From contig NZ_JAOEBG010000004.1 in NCBI RefSeq assembly GCF_029836165.1, forward strand, positions 62,001-126,000: a stretch of DNA of 64,000 bases, written 5' to 3'. Each line of letters begins with the position of its first letter. The stretch's first letter is position 1. Both the position numbers and the translations under genes were made by a program. The notes beneath the pieces are model-generated. The model saw only the letters and a list, made by a program, of their open reading frames with translations, made no database searches and had not been told where the DNA came from. The stretch is from Pseudomonas sp. GD04091. Its GTDB lineage: Bacteria > Pseudomonadota > Gammaproteobacteria > Pseudomonadales > Pseudomonadaceae. Of this stretch, positions 45,920 through 57,443 are shown piece after piece.

Positions 45920-46330
45920 ATGCCCGCCTTCGTCATCCAGCAGATCGACCATATCGTGCTGCGCGTCCGCGACCTGGAGCGCAGCCTGGCGTTCTATCAA
46001 GGGCTGCTCGGCTGCCCGGTGCGCAAACGCCGCGAGGATCTGGGCATGGTCCACCTGGGGGCCGGCGCCGGCCTGATCGACCTGGTCTGGCTAGACGGCC
46101 CGCTAGGGCGCCAGGGCGGGGCAGGCCCGGGTGAGTCGGGGCACAATCTCGATCATTTCTGCCTGCGCATCGCGCCATTCGACGAACAGGCGCTGACGAC
46201 GCACCTGCTCGAGGCCGGCGTGCGAGTGGAGGCCGCGCAAAAGCGCTATGGCGCCGAAGGCGAGGGGCTCTCGCTGTACTGCTTCGACCCGGACGGCAAT
46301 CGGGTCGAACTAAAGGGACCGCCGTTGTAG
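45920..46330 (+). CDS. VOC (glyoxalase/bleomycin resistance) family protein
   Basis: 136-aa metal-dependent vicinal-oxygen-chelate fold. First module IQQIDHIVLRVRDLERSLAFYQGLLG (metal His in DHIVL), middle HNLDHFCLRI, and the C-terminal Glu ligand in YCFDPDGNRVELKG. The length is one standard two-module domain. Start ATG 45920 has GGAG. It may be a lyase, isomerase or dioxygenase; substrate unknown. Followed by a hydrolase gene on the same strand. Confidence 0.85.
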   Translation: MPAFVIQQIDHIVLRVRDLERSLAFYQGLLGCPVRKRREDLGMVHLGAGAGLIDLVWLDGPLGRQGGAGPGESGHNLDHFCLRIAPFDEQALTTHLLEAGVRVEAAQKRYGAEGEGLSLYCFDPDGNRVELKGPPL

Positions 46331-46366
46331 CATGGCCGGATGCCTTGTCCGTGAGCGGGAGTCTCC

Positions 46367-47146
46367 ATGAGTGACATCATCGTGCAGCAACACTGGGTCG
46401 AGACCGCTGAAGGGCGCCTGTATGCCCAGGCCTGGACGCCAGCGCAGCCGTCGGGCGTGCCTATCGTGCTGCTGCACGACTCGCTGGGCTGCGTGGCGCT
46501 CTGGCGCGACTTCCCCGAGCAGCTGGCACGGGCGACGGGCCATCCGGTCATTGCCTACGACCGCCTCGGCTTCGGCCGCTCCGCCGCCCATCCCGGCCAG
46601 CTGCGCGCAGATTTCGTCGAAGCCGAGGCCGGCAACGGTTTCGCGGCGTTGCGCACGCAACTGGCCATCGGCGACTTCCTGGTCTTTGGCCACAGTGTCG
46701 GAGGCGGCATGGCCATCGGCTGCGGCGCCGCCTTCGCCGGCCAGTGCCAGGGCGTGATCACCGAGTCGGCCCAGGCTTTCGTCGAATCCCGCACGCTGGA
46801 CGGCATTCGCGCCGCCGACAGCCAGTTCGCCGAGCCCGGGCAGATGGCGCGCTTGCAGCGCTATCACGCAGACAAGGCCGAATGGGTGCTGCGGGCCTGG
46901 GTCGACAACTGGCTGTCGGCGGCGTTTGCCGATTGGAACCTCGACGAACGGCTCGCCCGGTTGCGTTGCCCGCTGCTCAGCCTGCATGGGGACAACGACG
47001 AGTTCGGCAGCCTGGCGCACCCCGAGCGCTTTGTCCGCCTGGCCGGCGGCCCGAGCCGGATGCGCGTGCTGGCGGGTTGCGGCCATGTACCGCACCGCGA
47101 GCACGGGTCTCAGGTGCTGGACGAAGTGATGTGTTTTCTGCGCTGA
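46367..47146 (+). CDS. Alpha/beta hydrolase
   Basis: 259 aa. LLHDSLGCVALWRDFP replaces the usual HG oxyanion motif with HD. The nucleophile elbow is FGHSVGGG (Ser near residue 107), the acid site HGDNDEFGS and the catalytic His in AGCGHVPHREH. It sits 36 bases after the VOC gene, possibly in one operon. Substrate unknown. Confidence 0.82.
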   Translation: MSDIIVQQHWVETAEGRLYAQAWTPAQPSGVPIVLLHDSLGCVALWRDFPEQLARATGHPVIAYDRLGFGRSAAHPGQLRADFVEAEAGNGFAALRTQLAIGDFLVFGHSVGGGMAIGCGAAFAGQCQGVITESAQAFVESRTLDGIRAADSQFAEPGQMARLQRYHADKAEWVLRAWVDNWLSAAFADWNLDERLARLRCPLLSLHGDNDEFGSLAHPERFVRLAGGPSRMRVLAGCGHVPHREHGSQVLDEVMCFLR

Positions 47147-47965
47147 TCAGCCGTGCCTGGCTGCCCGGTACAGGCCGGGCGTCACGGCCGCATGGGCCTT
47201 GAACACGCGCTGGAAATGACTCTGGTCGGCGAACCCGAGGCGATAGGCCACATCTGCCAGCGGCGCCCCTTGGCGCAACAGATGCCGTGCCTTGTTCACC
47301 CGGGCATTGAGCAGGTAGGCGTGGGGCGTCATGCCCGTGGTGGCGGCGAAGGCACGGATCAAGGGATAGCGCCCCATCCCCGCTTGCCGGGCGAGGACAT
47401 CCAGGCTCAGGCTGGCAGGATCCTGTTCCTCGATGTGCGCCATCAGCCCGGCGAGCGCCGAAGGCGTCAGCGGCGGTGCCGCCGGCAGGGTGGGGTGGGA
47501 GGAAAAATCATGGTCGCCGATGAACGCCACCAGCGCGGCTTCCTTCTCGATGGGCGCGGCGGGTGAAAACAGCAGTGCATTGAGTGCGCAGAACTGCCGA
47601 TAGAGCGTGGCCGAGCGGGTGATTCGCGCGGGGGCACCCGGTTCGCCTGCGGCGATCCCCGACTCCAGGCGCAGACAGCGCAGCCAGTCGGCATCCAGAT
47701 GCAGCATCTGATAGCTCCACGCCTGTCCCGGCTCGGGATTGCAGGCGTGTACCCGCTGTGCCGGGACCAGGACCAGGGTGCCTGGCGTCAGCCGCGTCTC
47801 ACCAGGGCCGGCGCCGCTGAAACGGCTGAACCCTGAGTCCACCGCGCCGATGGAGAAGGTCGGGTGGCTGTGGGCCTTGTAGCAGGCGCGGCTATGACAG
47901 GCGCGCCGGCTCTCGACGTGGGGCAGGGCGGGGTCGTGCCAGATTTCACAGCTCGGGATGCTCAT
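47147..47965 (-). CDS. AraC-family transcriptional regulator
   Basis: 272 aa. An N-terminal cupin-like sensing domain (SHPTFSIGAVDSGFSRFSG, LVLVPAQRVHACNPE) and a C-terminal AraC HTH (about 165-268: DVLARQAGMGRYPLIRAFAATTGMTPHAYLLNARV and LADVAYRLGFADQSHFQRVFK). This type is usually adjacent to and controls a LysE exporter. Here the LysE gene is divergent, 136 bases away, so local control of it is likely. Its stop is directly at the end of the converging hydrolase gene. Confidence 0.85.
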   Translation of the reverse strand: MSIPSCEIWHDPALPHVESRRACHSRACYKAHSHPTFSIGAVDSGFSRFSGAGPGETRLTPGTLVLVPAQRVHACNPEPGQAWSYQMLHLDADWLRCLRLESGIAAGEPGAPARITRSATLYRQFCALNALLFSPAAPIEKEAALVAFIGDHDFSSHPTLPAAPPLTPSALAGLMAHIEEQDPASLSLDVLARQAGMGRYPLIRAFAATTGMTPHAYLLNARVNKARHLLRQGAPLADVAYRLGFADQSHFQRVFKAHAAVTPGLYRAARHG

Positions 47966-48101
47966 GGCGGATGGCCTGGCGACGTGTGGGGAACGGGCAG
48001 TCTAACCGCCGCTCACTGTTCCGGCCATTTGCCGCGCCACTGTGCTTGACGATATCGCCTGCCGGGCGCGACGCTGCCGACCTCGTCGAAGGAGAAGAAC
48101 A

Positions 48102-48725
48102 ATGGACCTGTCGAGCCTGCTGCTGTTCATCCCCGCCTGCTTTGCCCTGAACATGGCGCCGGGCCCCAACAACCTGCTGTCCCTGCACAACGCCAGTCGC
48201 TATGGCCTGCGTACCGCGTGCGTCGCCGGTGGCGGACGCCTGCTGGCCTTCAGCGGCATGATCGCCCTGGCCGCCATGGGCCTGGCGGTGGTGCTGCATA
48301 CCAGCGAATACCTGTTCCTGGCGATCAAGGTACTGGGCGCCGGCTACCTGTTCTACATCGCCTGGCAGCTGTGGCGGGCGCCGGTGGGCGAGGCGCTGGC
48401 GGCGGGCGAACAGCCGCGCGGTACCTGGCGGCTGGCGCGGCAGGAGTTCTGGGTGGCGGCAGGCAATCCGAAGGCCATCCTGATCTTCACCGCCTTCCTG
48501 CCGCAGTTCGTTTCGGTGGGCAGCGCCACGCCGGTCAGTCAGCAGTTTCTGCAACTGGGCGTGCTGTTCCTGCTGCTGGAGTGGGCGGCCATCGCCATCT
48601 ATGCAGGGCTCGGTGCGTACCTGCAGCGCTGGTTCGAACGGCCAGGGCCACGACGGTTGTTCAACCGGGTCAGCGCCTCCCTACTGGGCTGCGCGGGTCT
48701 TGGCCTGTTGGCGGCGCGCCGCTAG
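48102..48725 (+). CDS. LysE/RhtB family amino-acid exporter
   Basis: 207-aa six-helix exporter. Signature ACFALNMAPGPNNLLSLHNASRYG in TM1 and the following loop, and EFWVAAGNPKAILIFTAFLPQF in the middle. AAGGAG precedes ATG 48102. Divergent from the AraC regulator, its probable activator. It is unlike the LysE protein at 12409 in sequence, so not a recent duplication. Confidence 0.87.
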   Translation: MDLSSLLLFIPACFALNMAPGPNNLLSLHNASRYGLRTACVAGGGRLLAFSGMIALAAMGLAVVLHTSEYLFLAIKVLGAGYLFYIAWQLWRAPVGEALAAGEQPRGTWRLARQEFWVAAGNPKAILIFTAFLPQFVSVGSATPVSQQFLQLGVLFLLLEWAAIAIYAGLGAYLQRWFERPGPRRLFNRVSASLLGCAGLGLLAARR

Positions 48726-51010
48726 AGCTGCCAGCGCGCGCCCAGGTTCACGCCGCTGGCTTCCTGCTGGCGACTATCCAGGTTGCTGCTGTACTGCACG
48801 CCGCCGTGCAGGCTCAGCGCTTGGGTCAGTTGGGCGAGCATGCCACCTTCCAGTTGTATCGAGGTGTAGCGGTAGTCGGTCTTGATTCGATCCACCCCAT
48901 CGAAGGTCAGGGTGTCGCGGCCACCGTCGGCATGCCACAGGTTGACCTGTACGTAGGGCTGCAGCAGGCGCGCCCTGGTCTGGCCGAAGGCACCTTCGAG
49001 GCGCAGGCCCAGGCGCCCGGTAAGCTCCACCTGGGCGTCATGGCTGATGTGCGAGACGCTGTCGTTGGCGCTGTCGAGCGAGACCTTCTGGGCGATGAGC
49101 TGGGCCTGGGGCTCCAGGGTCCAGTGCGTGGAGAGGGCAATCGGGTAGCCGGACTCCACCGAGGCCGTCCAGGCGTGGCCGTCGATGTTCATCTTGTCGC
49201 CGCGTTGCGAGCGCGCGCGGCCATCGAGATCGGTGTACTGCAGCACGACATCGAGGTAACCGCGTTGCGGCCCGACCAGGGTCCAGTAGGCACCGATGCT
49301 GTCGCCGTCGAGCTTCAGGTCACCGACACGGCGGTCTTCCATGGCCAGGGCGAAACCTTTGACGTCGGCGTCCAGGCGGGCATGGCTCAGGTACACGCCC
49401 ATCTGCTGGCGGTAACCGCCATCGCTGACCCTGGCGAACACGTCCTGGCCTACCTTGAAACCGTAGAGATCGCCGTCCAGGCTCGGACTGACCGTGCCAC
49501 TCCACTGTTGACGCAATGCGCCGCCATAGGCCTGGCCCCAACTGGCCGGCAGCGTGCCTTGGCCGGCCAGCAGCTGTTGGTCGCCGTTGCGCTGATGGAA
49601 CGTGCCCAAGGCCTGCCGGGCGATGATCGCCGCGCCCCGTGGCGCGGCGGCGTACACCGGTACCTCGGGACGGTACAGTGGCAAGCTCTGGCCGGCCACC
49701 GGGCTCGGCAGGTCGGGTTGGCCCGGGGCGGGGGCCTCCACGGGGGGAGCAATGGCTGTTTCGCCGGGCGCGGGCACGGGCGGGGCCACCAGTGTCGAGC
49801 GCAGGTACCAACTGTTCTCGCTGCCCGCGGTCACGCCGCCCTTGAACAGGCGGTAGTCGTAGGCACCGACCGAGAGCGTCTGGGTCTGCACGAAGGCGTC
49901 GGAGGTGCTAAGGGCTCCGTCGCGGGCCTCGACCACCTGGATGCCGTTCTGGCTTGTGGCGGCACCCGCGCCGCCAAGGTTGGCGACCTGCAGCAAGGTG
50001 GTGCCGGTGATGCTGCCCTGGCTGACCACCAGGCGGTCGGACGGGGCTGCGTCGTCTGCCAGCACACTGGCGAGCCTGAGCGTGCCGCCATCACCGGCAT
50101 AGCCTCCCACGATCGTCAGGCGCCCCTGTCCATCGTTGCCAGCGCTCAGGTCGATTGTTCCCGCGTTGCGCAGTGTCGCCCTCTGGCCGCTGGCAAACGC
50201 GGATACCGTGCCCTGGCTTGAGATCAGGGTACTGCCGGTGTTGATGCCCAGCACGCCGGTGCCGCTGGCAGGATCACCCAGGACCAGCGCGTCATCCAGT
50301 GTCAGGCGGCTGTTCCCGCTCAGATCGATGGCTTCCCAATTGACATGGCGGGCTGCGCCGACCAGCTGACTGTTGTCGAATACCAGGCTGTCATTGCCCA
50401 TGCCGCCATCGAGCGTGATGGACAGGGTCTGGGCATCCAGGCCCCGGATATTCGCGCGGTCGTCCCCCACGCCCATGTCGACCTGACCACCGATGCTGCC
50501 GCCTGACCAGTTGAAGACATCGTTTCCGGCACTGGCCAGCACATTGCCCGCCAGCCGGCCACCGCTGATGGTGATGTTGTCCACGCCGCCACTGGTGCTG
50601 ATGTTGCCGCCGATGGTGCCGCCCCGCAGGAGGAGGGTGTCGTTGCCGAAGCCGCTCACCAGGTTGCCGTCGATGCGCGTCTGCACCGCGCTGTCCTGGG
50701 ACATCTCGAAATAGTTGTCGGCGAGTTTCAGATCGACCCGGCCGATCCGACCGCCGCTGAAGATCGCGCTGTCACCGTCTTCGAAGCCGCCGATGATATG
50801 ACCGTCGGACATCGTGAAAATGTCGTATCCCAGGCTCTGGTTCAGCGATTGAACGGTGCCACCGGTCATGGTGAAGGTGTCGATGTCCTGGGATTGCACG
50901 ACGGCGCCGAGCGTGTCGCCCGATGACACCGTCAGCGATTCGGCGAGGCCTGGCACGGGCAGGGCGAGCAACGCCAACGAGGCGGGGGCGAACAGGCAGG
51001 CATGGCGCAT
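48722..51010 (-). CDS. Autotransporter (type Va) with beta-helix repeat passenger
   Basis: 762 aa. Signal peptide (1-23), then a passenger whose first part is built from short repeats (about residues 45-190) of the form F-T-M-S/T-G-G-x-I-x-G-x ... G-x-D. Examples are LLLRGGTIGGNIST, ITISGGRLAGNVLA and FNWSGGSIGGQVDM. A Pro-rich linker (about 395-440) precedes the C-terminal autotransporter barrel from about 490 (SWGQAYGGALRQQWSG). It ends NLGARWQL, a slightly unusual last residue, as most barrels end in Phe or Trp. The passenger should be displayed at the surface; its activity is unknown. Confidence 0.85.
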   Translation of the reverse strand: MRHACLFAPASLALLALPVPGLAESLTVSSGDTLGAVVQSQDIDTFTMTGGTVQSLNQSLGYDIFTMSDGHIIGGFEDGDSAIFSGGRIGRVDLKLADNYFEMSQDSAVQTRIDGNLVSGFGNDTLLLRGGTIGGNISTSGGVDNITISGGRLAGNVLASAGNDVFNWSGGSIGGQVDMGVGDDRANIRGLDAQTLSITLDGGMGNDSLVFDNSQLVGAARHVNWEAIDLSGNSRLTLDDALVLGDPASGTGVLGINTGSTLISSQGTVSAFASGQRATLRNAGTIDLSAGNDGQGRLTIVGGYAGDGGTLRLASVLADDAAPSDRLVVSQGSITGTTLLQVANLGGAGAATSQNGIQVVEARDGALSTSDAFVQTQTLSVGAYDYRLFKGGVTAGSENSWYLRSTLVAPPVPAPGETAIAPPVEAPAPGQPDLPSPVAGQSLPLYRPEVPVYAAAPRGAAIIARQALGTFHQRNGDQQLLAGQGTLPASWGQAYGGALRQQWSGTVSPSLDGDLYGFKVGQDVFARVSDGGYRQQMGVYLSHARLDADVKGFALAMEDRRVGDLKLDGDSIGAYWTLVGPQRGYLDVVLQYTDLDGRARSQRGDKMNIDGHAWTASVESGYPIALSTHWTLEPQAQLIAQKVSLDSANDSVSHISHDAQVELTGRLGLRLEGAFGQTRARLLQPYVQVNLWHADGGRDTLTFDGVDRIKTDYRYTSIQLEGGMLAQLTQALSLHGGVQYSSNLDSRQQEASGVNLGARWQL

Positions 51011-51143
51011 CGGCAGGTCTCCATTTCCAGTCGAAATGGACCGTCGCGTGACTCAGCGCAGCGCTGTTTCGCGTCGGCCCAGGCTGACTTGTAGGTAAAC
51101 ACCACACGAAGAGCAACTGGCAAAAATGCCAGGTGCCAGTGCA

Positions 51144-51419
51144 TCAGTCACGATAGAACGTTTGCACCAGATGATAGCCGAACTTGCTTTTGATCGGCCC
51201 ATGCACCACGCGCAGGGGCTTCTTGAAGATCACCTGGTCGACGGCGCCCACCAGCTGGCCCGGGCGCACTTCGCCCAGGTCACCGCCACGCTTGGCCGAC
51301 GGGCAGGTGGAGAACTTCTTCGCCAGGACGTCGAAGGCCTCGCCGTTGGCGATACGCTGCTTGAGCTTTTCGGCTTCGTCAGCGGTCTTGACCAGGATGT
51401 GGCGGGCTTGGGCTTTCAT
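51144..51419 (-). CDS. ppiC: Parvulin-type peptidyl-prolyl isomerase
   Basis: 91-aa single-domain parvulin. ARHILVKTADEAEKLKQRIANGEAFDVLAKKFSTCPSAKRGGDLG, then GPIKSKFGYHLVQTFYRD, covers the whole rotamase fold with the conserved FST-C-PS and FGYH motifs. Start MKAQARHIL. No signal peptide, so cytoplasmic like E. coli PpiC (Par10). A second, diverged copy is at 61454-61735. Confidence 0.9.
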   Translation of the reverse strand: MKAQARHILVKTADEAEKLKQRIANGEAFDVLAKKFSTCPSAKRGGDLGEVRPGQLVGAVDQVIFKKPLRVVHGPIKSKFGYHLVQTFYRD

Positions 51420-51454
51420 GGGAGTACCTGTGCTTCGGGGCGAAAAAGCCGCCA

Positions 51455-53413
<1,959 letters not shown>

Positions 53414-53452
53414 GCCGGAACCCTCGGTATGGTCGTTGGTCCTTTCGCGGAG

Positions 53453-53483
53453 ATTGCGCGCTCCCGCGCTGCAAACGCGCAAT
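53453..53483. repeat. Inverted repeat between dehydrogenase and synthetase genes
   Basis: ATTGCGCG (53453-53460) and CGCGCAAT (53476-53483) form an 8-bp stem across a GC-rich loop in the 131-base gap. It could weaken read-through from the dehydrogenase to the synthetase or bind a regulator. Nothing else was recognised in this gap. Confidence 0.35.
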
Positions 53484-53544
53484 TCCCGCGAGGCGTCCTA
53501 CTCCACTTTAGCCGCTTGTACGCCGACCACACGCGCATGTGTAT

Positions 53545-54315
53545 TCACTGGGCGAGCCAGCCGCCATCGACGTTCCAGGCGGCGCCCCGGACCTGACTGC
53601 CGGCCTCGCTGCACAGGAACAGGACCAGCTCGCCCAGGTGCCGGGGCGTGACGAATGCCAGGGACGGTTGCTTTTCCGCCAGCAAGTCATGCTGCGCCTG
53701 CAGCGGATCGCCACCGGCGGCGGCACGGTCGTCGATCTGCTTCTGCACCAGCGGGGTCAGTACCCAGCCGGGGCAGACGGCGTTGCAGGTGACGTTGCTG
53801 GTGGCGGTTTCCAGGCCGATCACCTTGGTCAGGCCGACCACCCCGTGCTTGGCGGCCACATAGGCGGCCTTGCCGGTGGAACCCACCAGCCCGTGCACCG
53901 ACGCGATGTTGACGATCCGGCCCCAGCCCCGCGCGCGCATGCCGGGCAGGACCAGGCGGCTGCCATGGAACACCGCCGACAGGTTCAGCGCGATGATCTT
54001 GTCCCAGGCCTCCACCGGGAACTGCTCGACCGGCGCCACGTGCTGGATGCCGGCATTGTTCACCAGGATGTCGATCGCGCCGAATTCGCGTTCGGCCGTG
54101 GCGAACATCTGCTCGATCTGGGCCACGTCGGAAAGGTCGGCGGGGTGATGGCGTACCTTGACGCCGTGCCGCTGGATCTCGGCGATGGCGGGGGCCGGGT
54201 CGCCAAAGCCGTTGAGCAGGATGTCGGCGCCGGCCTCGGCCAGCACCTGGGCGATGCCCAGTCCGATGCCGCTGGTGGAACCGGTGACCAGCGCGGTCTT
54301 GCCTTTGAGCGTCAT
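53545..54315 (-). CDS. hbdH: 3-hydroxybutyrate dehydrogenase (SDR family)
   Basis: 256-aa NAD-dependent short-chain dehydrogenase that oxidises (R)-3-hydroxybutyrate to acetoacetate. Cofactor motif TGSTSGIG, NNAGIQHVAPVEQFP, active-site Ser in IASVHGLVGS, and YVAAKHG (Tyr-x3-Lys). The GIQHVAPVEQFP and QKQIDDRA segments are typical of bacterial hydroxybutyrate dehydrogenases. AAGGAG precedes the ATG. It is 11 bases after the GntP-type permease gene, so the two form one transcript; acetoacetyl-CoA synthetase follows. Confidence 0.92.
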   Translation of the reverse strand: MTLKGKTALVTGSTSGIGLGIAQVLAEAGADILLNGFGDPAPAIAEIQRHGVKVRHHPADLSDVAQIEQMFATAEREFGAIDILVNNAGIQHVAPVEQFPVEAWDKIIALNLSAVFHGSRLVLPGMRARGWGRIVNIASVHGLVGSTGKAAYVAAKHGVVGLTKVIGLETATSNVTCNAVCPGWVLTPLVQKQIDDRAAAGGDPLQAQHDLLAEKQPSLAFVTPRHLGELVLFLCSEAGSQVRGAAWNVDGGWLAQ

Positions 54316-54326
54316 GCCGTTCTCCT

Positions 54327-55718
54327 TCATACGATGCCGGTGGCGTAGAACGTGGCGATCACCACGAACACGGCCAGGGTCTTGATCAGGGTAATACCGA
54401 AAATGTCCTTGTAGGCTTCGCGATGGGTCAGCCCGGTCACCGCCAGCAAGGTGATCACCGCGCCGTTGTGCGGCAGGGTGTCCATGCCGCCGCTGGCCAT
54501 GGCCGCCACGCGGTGCAGCACTTCGAGCGGGATGTCGGCGGCATTGGCGGCGGCGATGAAGCTGTCGCTCATGGCCGCCAGGGCGATGCTCATGCCGCCC
54601 GAGGCGGAGCCGGTGATGCCTGCCAGCAGGGTGACCGTGATGGCTTCGTTGACCAGTGGGTTGGGGATACCGCGCAGGGCGTCGGCCAGCACCAGGAAGC
54701 CGGGCAGCGAGGCGATCACCGCGCCGAAGCCGTACTCCGAGGCGGTGTTCATCGCCGCCAACAGGGCGCCGCTGACGGCGCTCCTGGTGCCTTCGGCCAA
54801 GCGTTGGCGGATCGTTCCGAAGGCGCATGCCAGCACCATCAGGATGCCCACCAGCAACGCCGCCTGCACCGCCCAGATCGCCGTGAGCTTGGCCACATCG
54901 CTCTGCACGGGTGCGGCCATGCCGGGCAGCTGCAGGGTATGGCTGGCGCCATACCACTGGGGAATCCAGTGGGTGAACAGCAGGTTCATCACGCCGACCA
55001 GAAGCAGCGGCGCCAGCGCCAGCCACGGGTTGGGCAAGGCGATGTCGTCGGCGGTTTCCGGCTCGTTGCGCAGGTTGCTGCCGTAGCCTTCACCTTTGCG
55101 CAGGGCCTTGTTGCGCTGGCGTTGCAGGTAGAGCATACCGGCGCAGAACACGAACAGCGTGCCGATCAGGCCCAGCCAGGGCGCCGCCCAGGCGGTGGTG
55201 TTGAAGAAGGTGCTGGGGATGATGTTCTGGATCTGCGGTGTGCCGGGCAGGGCGTCCATGGTGAACGAGAACGCGCCCAGGGCGATGGTGGCCGGAATCA
55301 GCCGCTTGGGGATATCGCTCTGGCGGAACATCTCGGCGGCGAACGGGTAGACCGCGAACACCACCACGAACAGCGATACGCCGCCGTAGGTGAGCAGGGC
55401 GCAGACCAGCACGATCACCAGCATCGCCTGGCGCGTACCGAGCAGGCGGATGGCGGCGGCGACGATCGAGCGCGAGAAGCCTGACAGCTCGATCAGCTTG
55501 CCGAACACGGCGCCCAGCAGGAACACCGGGAAATACAGCTTGATGAAGCCGACCATCTTCTCCATGAACACGCCGGTGAAGGCCGGCGCCACCGCGGCGG
55601 GGTCAGTGAGCAGGACGGCGCCGAGGGCAGCGATGGGGGCGAACAGGATCACGCTGTAGCCGCGGTAGGCGGCGAGCATCAGCAGGGCCAGGGCGGCCAA
55701 GGCGATGAGCACGGTCAT
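54327..55718 (-). CDS. GntP-family permease, probable hydroxybutyrate transporter
   Basis: 463-aa inner-membrane transporter of the GntP/CitM superfamily with about 12-13 hydrophobic helices. Characteristic segments: MTVLIALAALALLMLAAYRGYS, LTYGGVSLFVVVFAVYPFA, TPQIQNIIPSTFFNTTAWAAP and ASGGMDTLPHNGAVITLLAV. ATG 55718 has GGAGA upstream; TTG 55727 is too close to that site. The first gene behind the sigma-54 promoter at 55763-55778 and followed by hydroxybutyrate dehydrogenase. Uptake of (R)-3-hydroxybutyrate or acetoacetate is inferred from that context. Confidence 0.87.
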   Translation of the reverse strand: MTVLIALAALALLMLAAYRGYSVILFAPIAALGAVLLTDPAAVAPAFTGVFMEKMVGFIKLYFPVFLLGAVFGKLIELSGFSRSIVAAAIRLLGTRQAMLVIVLVCALLTYGGVSLFVVVFAVYPFAAEMFRQSDIPKRLIPATIALGAFSFTMDALPGTPQIQNIIPSTFFNTTAWAAPWLGLIGTLFVFCAGMLYLQRQRNKALRKGEGYGSNLRNEPETADDIALPNPWLALAPLLLVGVMNLLFTHWIPQWYGASHTLQLPGMAAPVQSDVAKLTAIWAVQAALLVGILMVLACAFGTIRQRLAEGTRSAVSGALLAAMNTASEYGFGAVIASLPGFLVLADALRGIPNPLVNEAITVTLLAGITGSASGGMSIALAAMSDSFIAAANAADIPLEVLHRVAAMASGGMDTLPHNGAVITLLAVTGLTHREAYKDIFGITLIKTLAVFVVIATFYATGIV

Positions 55719-55762
55719 CGGGGACAATCTCCAGCTGTTGTTTTTGTGGTTGCACAGGAGAT

Positions 55763-55778
55763 AGCGGGAATCGTGCCA
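55763..55778 (-). promoter_or_regulatory. Sigma-54 (RpoN) -24/-12 promoter for the permease-dehydrogenase operon
   Basis: Read on the minus strand, TGGCACGATTCCCGCT matches the consensus TGGCAC-N5-TTGCW, with the GG and GC pairs correctly spaced and a full -24 box. It is about 45 bases before the permease start codon. The neighbouring gene encodes a sigma-54 activator, which supports it strongly. Confidence 0.8.
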
Positions 55779-55802
55779 CTTATTAAATTGTTGATTAATA
55801 AG
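55779..55802. promoter_or_regulatory. AT-rich inverted repeat abutting the -24 box
   Basis: CTTATTAA (55779-55786) and TTAATAAG (55795-55802) form a perfect inverted repeat directly upstream of the -24 element. It could bind a second regulator or bend the DNA between activator and polymerase, like an IHF region. No protein is assigned. Confidence 0.45.
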
Positions 55803-55830
55803 GTGTATTTTCTGATTGCGGAAGATCTTG

Positions 55831-55844
55831 TCTCAATTTTGAGA
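55831..55844. promoter_or_regulatory. Symmetrical upstream activator site, proximal copy
   Basis: TCTCAATTTTGAGA is a perfect palindrome 53-66 bases upstream of the -24 box. A near-identical copy, TCTCAGTTTTGAGA, is at 55989-56002. Paired dyad sites are what sigma-54 activators with Fis-type HTH domains bind; the adjacent activator is the likely ligand. Confidence 0.6.
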
Positions 55845-55879
55845 TTTTCTACCACGGGTCTCCCTCAGGACCGCCAACC

Positions 55880-55907
55880 CCTATGGGTGCGGGTTCACCC
55901 GCGAAGA
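55880..55907. repeat. Degenerate REP-like element
   Basis: GGGTGCGGGTTCACCCGCGA lies within this segment and matches the core of the Pseudomonas REP palindrome (GCGGGN4CCCGC), without the outer GTGGGA arm. It lies between the activator gene end and the activator-binding sites. Confidence 0.55.
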
Positions 55908-55967
55908 TAGACGAAGTCCTTGCCATGCCGCGCCTCGCCCTCTGAGCGGGTAAAAGACTTGCCGTAT

Positions 55968-55983
55968 ATCTCTATGGAGAGAT
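55968..55983. promoter_or_regulatory. Inverted repeat near the distal activator site
   Basis: ATCTCT-ATGG-AGAGAT is a perfect dyad with a 4-base centre, 5 bases from the TCTCAGTTTTGAGA site. It also contains TCTC/GAGA half-sites and may be another activator site or a hairpin after the activator gene. Confidence 0.4.
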
Positions 55984-55990
55984 GCGCATC

Positions 55991-57385
<1,395 letters not shown>

Positions 57386-57443
57386 GGGGTGGCCTGTTGT
57401 GGAAATGGGTGCAAGCCTGTTCCGGCTGCCATTGCGGGCAGCC

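Noticed and set aside
48218..50221. A 667-codon open frame on the plus strand
   Set aside because: It starts inside the LysE gene in another frame and runs antisense through the autotransporter; no domain.
53453..53483. Second sigma-54 promoter for acetoacetyl-CoA synthetase
   Set aside because: I looked for TGGC-N8-TGC in the 131-base gap and found no acceptable match, only an inverted repeat.
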